Assembly (NCBI GenBank): GCA_937927565.1
Contig: CALBDV010000498.1
Location: forward strand, 1-6,314
DNA length: 6,314 bases
Direction of reading: 5' to 3'
From: an uncultured Holophagales bacterium
Lineage (GTDB): Bacteria > Acidobacteriota > Thermoanaerobaculia > UBA5066
Shown here piece by piece: positions 4,826 to 6,314 of this stretch. Positions within the stretch are counted from its first letter, which is position 1. Each line of letters starts with the position of its first letter. The notes under the pieces were generated by a model, which did not search any database, was not told where the DNA came from, and was given only the letters and a program-made list of their open reading frames with translations. The translations under genes were made by a program, and so were the position numbers.

Positions 4826-6314
4826 ATGCCTACCAGAGACCTCACGCTCGCGATGATCGGATCGGGCGGCGACGGCGTCGTGACGATGGGCGAAATGATG
4901 GCCCAGGCTGGCGCCCGCGACGGCCTGAACGTCATCAAAGTGGAGGCCTACGGGCCGCAGATTCGCGGCGGCGAGTCTTCGTGCACCCTCCGGATGTCGG
5001 CCGAGCCGATCTCCGCGCAGGGCGACGCCGTGGACGTCCTCGTCGTCTTCAACTGGGCCGACTTCGACCGGTTCAAGGGCGAGGTCGTGCCGAAGGCCGA
5101 TGCGGTGATCCTCTACGAGGCTGCCGACCCGACTCCGCGGACCGAGGTGAAGATCCCGACCGCGACGAACGCGACCTGGATCCCGGTGCCCCTCATCGAG
5201 CTCGCCACGAAGGCGACCGGGACGAAGGCGGCCAAGAACATCGTCACCCTCGGCATCCTCGCCGAGCTCTTCGGCATTCCGCCGGAGTCGGTACGAAAGG
5301 CCGTCGAGTTCAAGTTCGGGAAGAAGAAGGCCGGGGTCCTCGAGGCGAACCTGAAGGGGTTCATCGCCGGGCGCGAGTTCGCGCAGTCCCTCGGGATCGA
5401 CGTCTCGGCCCGCAGGCTCGAATACACCGTCACCGCGCCCAAGCTCGTCATGACGGGCAACGAGGCCTGCGCCGTCGCGGCCCTCCACGCCGGCTGCCGC
5501 TTCTTCGCCGGCTATCCGATCACGCCGTCTTCCGAGGTTCTCCACTTCCTCTCGGAGTGGCTGCCCCGCGCCGGCGGCCGGATCGTCCAGACCGAGGACG
5601 AGCTTTCGGCCCTGGGCGCCATCATCGGCGGCTCCTTCGCCGGCGTGAAGTCCATGACGTCGACGTCGGGGCCCGGCCTCTCCCTCATGGCCGAGATGCT
5701 CGGTCTCGCTTCGATGGCCGAGGTCCCGACGGTCATCCTCGACGTCCAGCGCGGCGGCCCCTCGACCGGCCTGCCGACCAAGTCGGAGCAGTCGGACCTC
5801 TACATGGCCGTCTTCGGCTCGCACGGCGACGCGCCGCGCATCGTCCTCGCGCCGACGGACGTGGAGGACTGCTTCCACGCCACCGTCGACGCCTTCAACA
5901 TCGCCGAGGAGACGCAGCTCCCGGTCATCGTCCTCTCCGACCAGGCGGTCGGGCAGAGCCGGCGGACGATCGAGAAGGCGAACCTCGTCCACGAGGTCAT
6001 CGACCGCCGGACTCCGACCGAAGAGGAGCTCGCCGACTACAAGCGCTACGCCCAGACCCCGACGGGCGTCTCACCGATGAGCGTCCCCGGAACCAGGGGC
6101 GGGATGTACCAGACGAACGGCCTCGAGCACGACGAGACGGCGCGCCCCGCCTCCTCGCACGTCATGCACGAGAAGATGAGCCGGAAGAGGTTCAAGAAGC
6201 TCGACTTCGTGGAAGAGAAGTACCCGCTCTTCGTCCACCTCGGTCCCGAGAAGGCCGATGTCGGCATCGTCTGCTGGGGCTCCTCGAAGGGCCCCGTCGA
6301 GGAGGCGATGCGCG
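4826..6314 (+). CDS. korA: 2-oxoacid:ferredoxin oxidoreductase, fused gamma-alpha subunit, KorA-like (C-terminus outside window)
   Basis: The 496 visible residues read without interruption to the window edge. With a beta subunit, the enzyme interconverts a 2-oxoacid (2-oxoglutarate in KorA) plus CoA with acyl-CoA and CO2, passing electrons to ferredoxin in the cytoplasm. The gamma domain (about 1-190) shows GSGGDGVV (12-19) and AYGPQIRGGESSC (41-53). The alpha domain follows with MTGNEA (209-214), YPITPSSE (230-237), TEDELSALGAIIGGSFAG, TSTSGPG (278-284) and RGGPSTGLPT (309-318). The stretch NGLEHDETARPASSHVMHEK and the following MSRKRFKKLDF are typical of this subfamily. Thiamine diphosphate is held mainly by the beta subunit, expected just downstream but not visible here. 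Fused subunits usually have about 560-620 residues, so roughly 60-120 are missing. The symbol is by family; 2-oxoglutarate as substrate is inferred, and a pyruvate or branched-chain 2-oxoacid is possible. Confidence 0.9.
   Translation, partial: MPTRDLTLAMIGSGGDGVVTMGEMMAQAGARDGLNVIKVEAYGPQIRGGESSCTLRMSAEPISAQGDAVDVLVVFNWADFDRFKGEVVPKADAVILYEAADPTPRTEVKIPTATNATWIPVPLIELATKATGTKAAKNIVTLGILAELFGIPPESVRKAVEFKFGKKKAGVLEANLKGFIAGREFAQSLGIDVSARRLEYTVTAPKLVMTGNEACAVAALHAGCRFFAGYPITPSSEVLHFLSEWLPRAGGRIVQTEDELSALGAIIGGSFAGVKSMTSTSGPGLSLMAEMLGLASMAEVPTVILDVQRGGPSTGLPTKSEQSDLYMAVFGSHGDAPRIVLAPTDVEDCFHATVDAFNIAEETQLPVIVLSDQAVGQSRRTIEKANLVHEVIDRRTPTEEELADYKRYAQTPTGVSPMSVPGTRGGMYQTNGLEHDETARPASSHVMHEKMSRKRFKKLDFVEEKYPLFVHLGPEKADVGIVCWGSSKGPVEEAMR

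Noticed and set aside
4745..5992. Long - strand open frame of 415 codons opposite the oxidoreductase
   Set aside because: The + strand encodes a motif-rich enzyme throughout. The antisense product is Arg/Asp/Gly/Leu-rich, low in complexity and without domains.

Overview
This window comes from a GC-rich bacterium with strong G/C bias at third codon positions, GTG as well as ATG starts, and lipoprotein signals typical of a diderm envelope. The fused gamma-alpha 2-oxoacid:ferredoxin oxidoreductase and the NrfJ-like lipoprotein are of a sort found in Acidobacteriota, Desulfobacterota and similar groups. I cannot assign a phylum from sequence alone. No tRNA, rRNA, CRISPR array, insertion sequence or obvious transferred segment is visible. 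Coding density is very high.

Layout: (1) On the left, + strand, is the last 56 codons of a probable MFS transporter (1-171). It overlaps by 4 bases (GTGA) a TRIC/UPF0126-type cation channel gene (168-839). (2) A - strand cluster of four genes is read right to left. It holds an unrecognised membrane protein with two hydrophobic segments (4688-3975), an SPFH/band-7 protein with an N-terminal anchor (3970-2813), a second SPFH protein with a classic lipoprotein signal (2816-1752), and a lipoprotein with two OB-like domains (1692-829). Its last codons overlap the channel gene tail to tail by 11 bases. (3) A divergent intergenic region (4689-4825) carries a symmetric -10-like element, a GC hairpin and a strong Shine-Dalgarno. 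(4) On the + strand from 4826 to the window edge is a 2-oxoacid:ferredoxin oxidoreductase (KorA-like) with the gamma domain fused in front of the alpha domain. Its C-terminus lies outside the window.

How the genes may work together: the four - strand genes have gaps of 4, -4 and 59 bases and look like one transcription unit. The two SPFH proteins resemble each other in layout: anchor, then an 'E-x-G-V' start of the SPFH fold, a long Ala/Glu/Lys-rich helical region, and a Pro/Ala-rich end. They may form a mixed oligomer on the periplasmic face of the membrane, as HflK and HflC do, but no protease gene lies beside them. The upstream membrane protein of unknown family and the downstream OB-like lipoprotein are candidate partners. 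This envelope cassette is the most interesting part of the window. The oxidoreductase is central metabolism and is probably linked to the cassette only by the shared promoter region.
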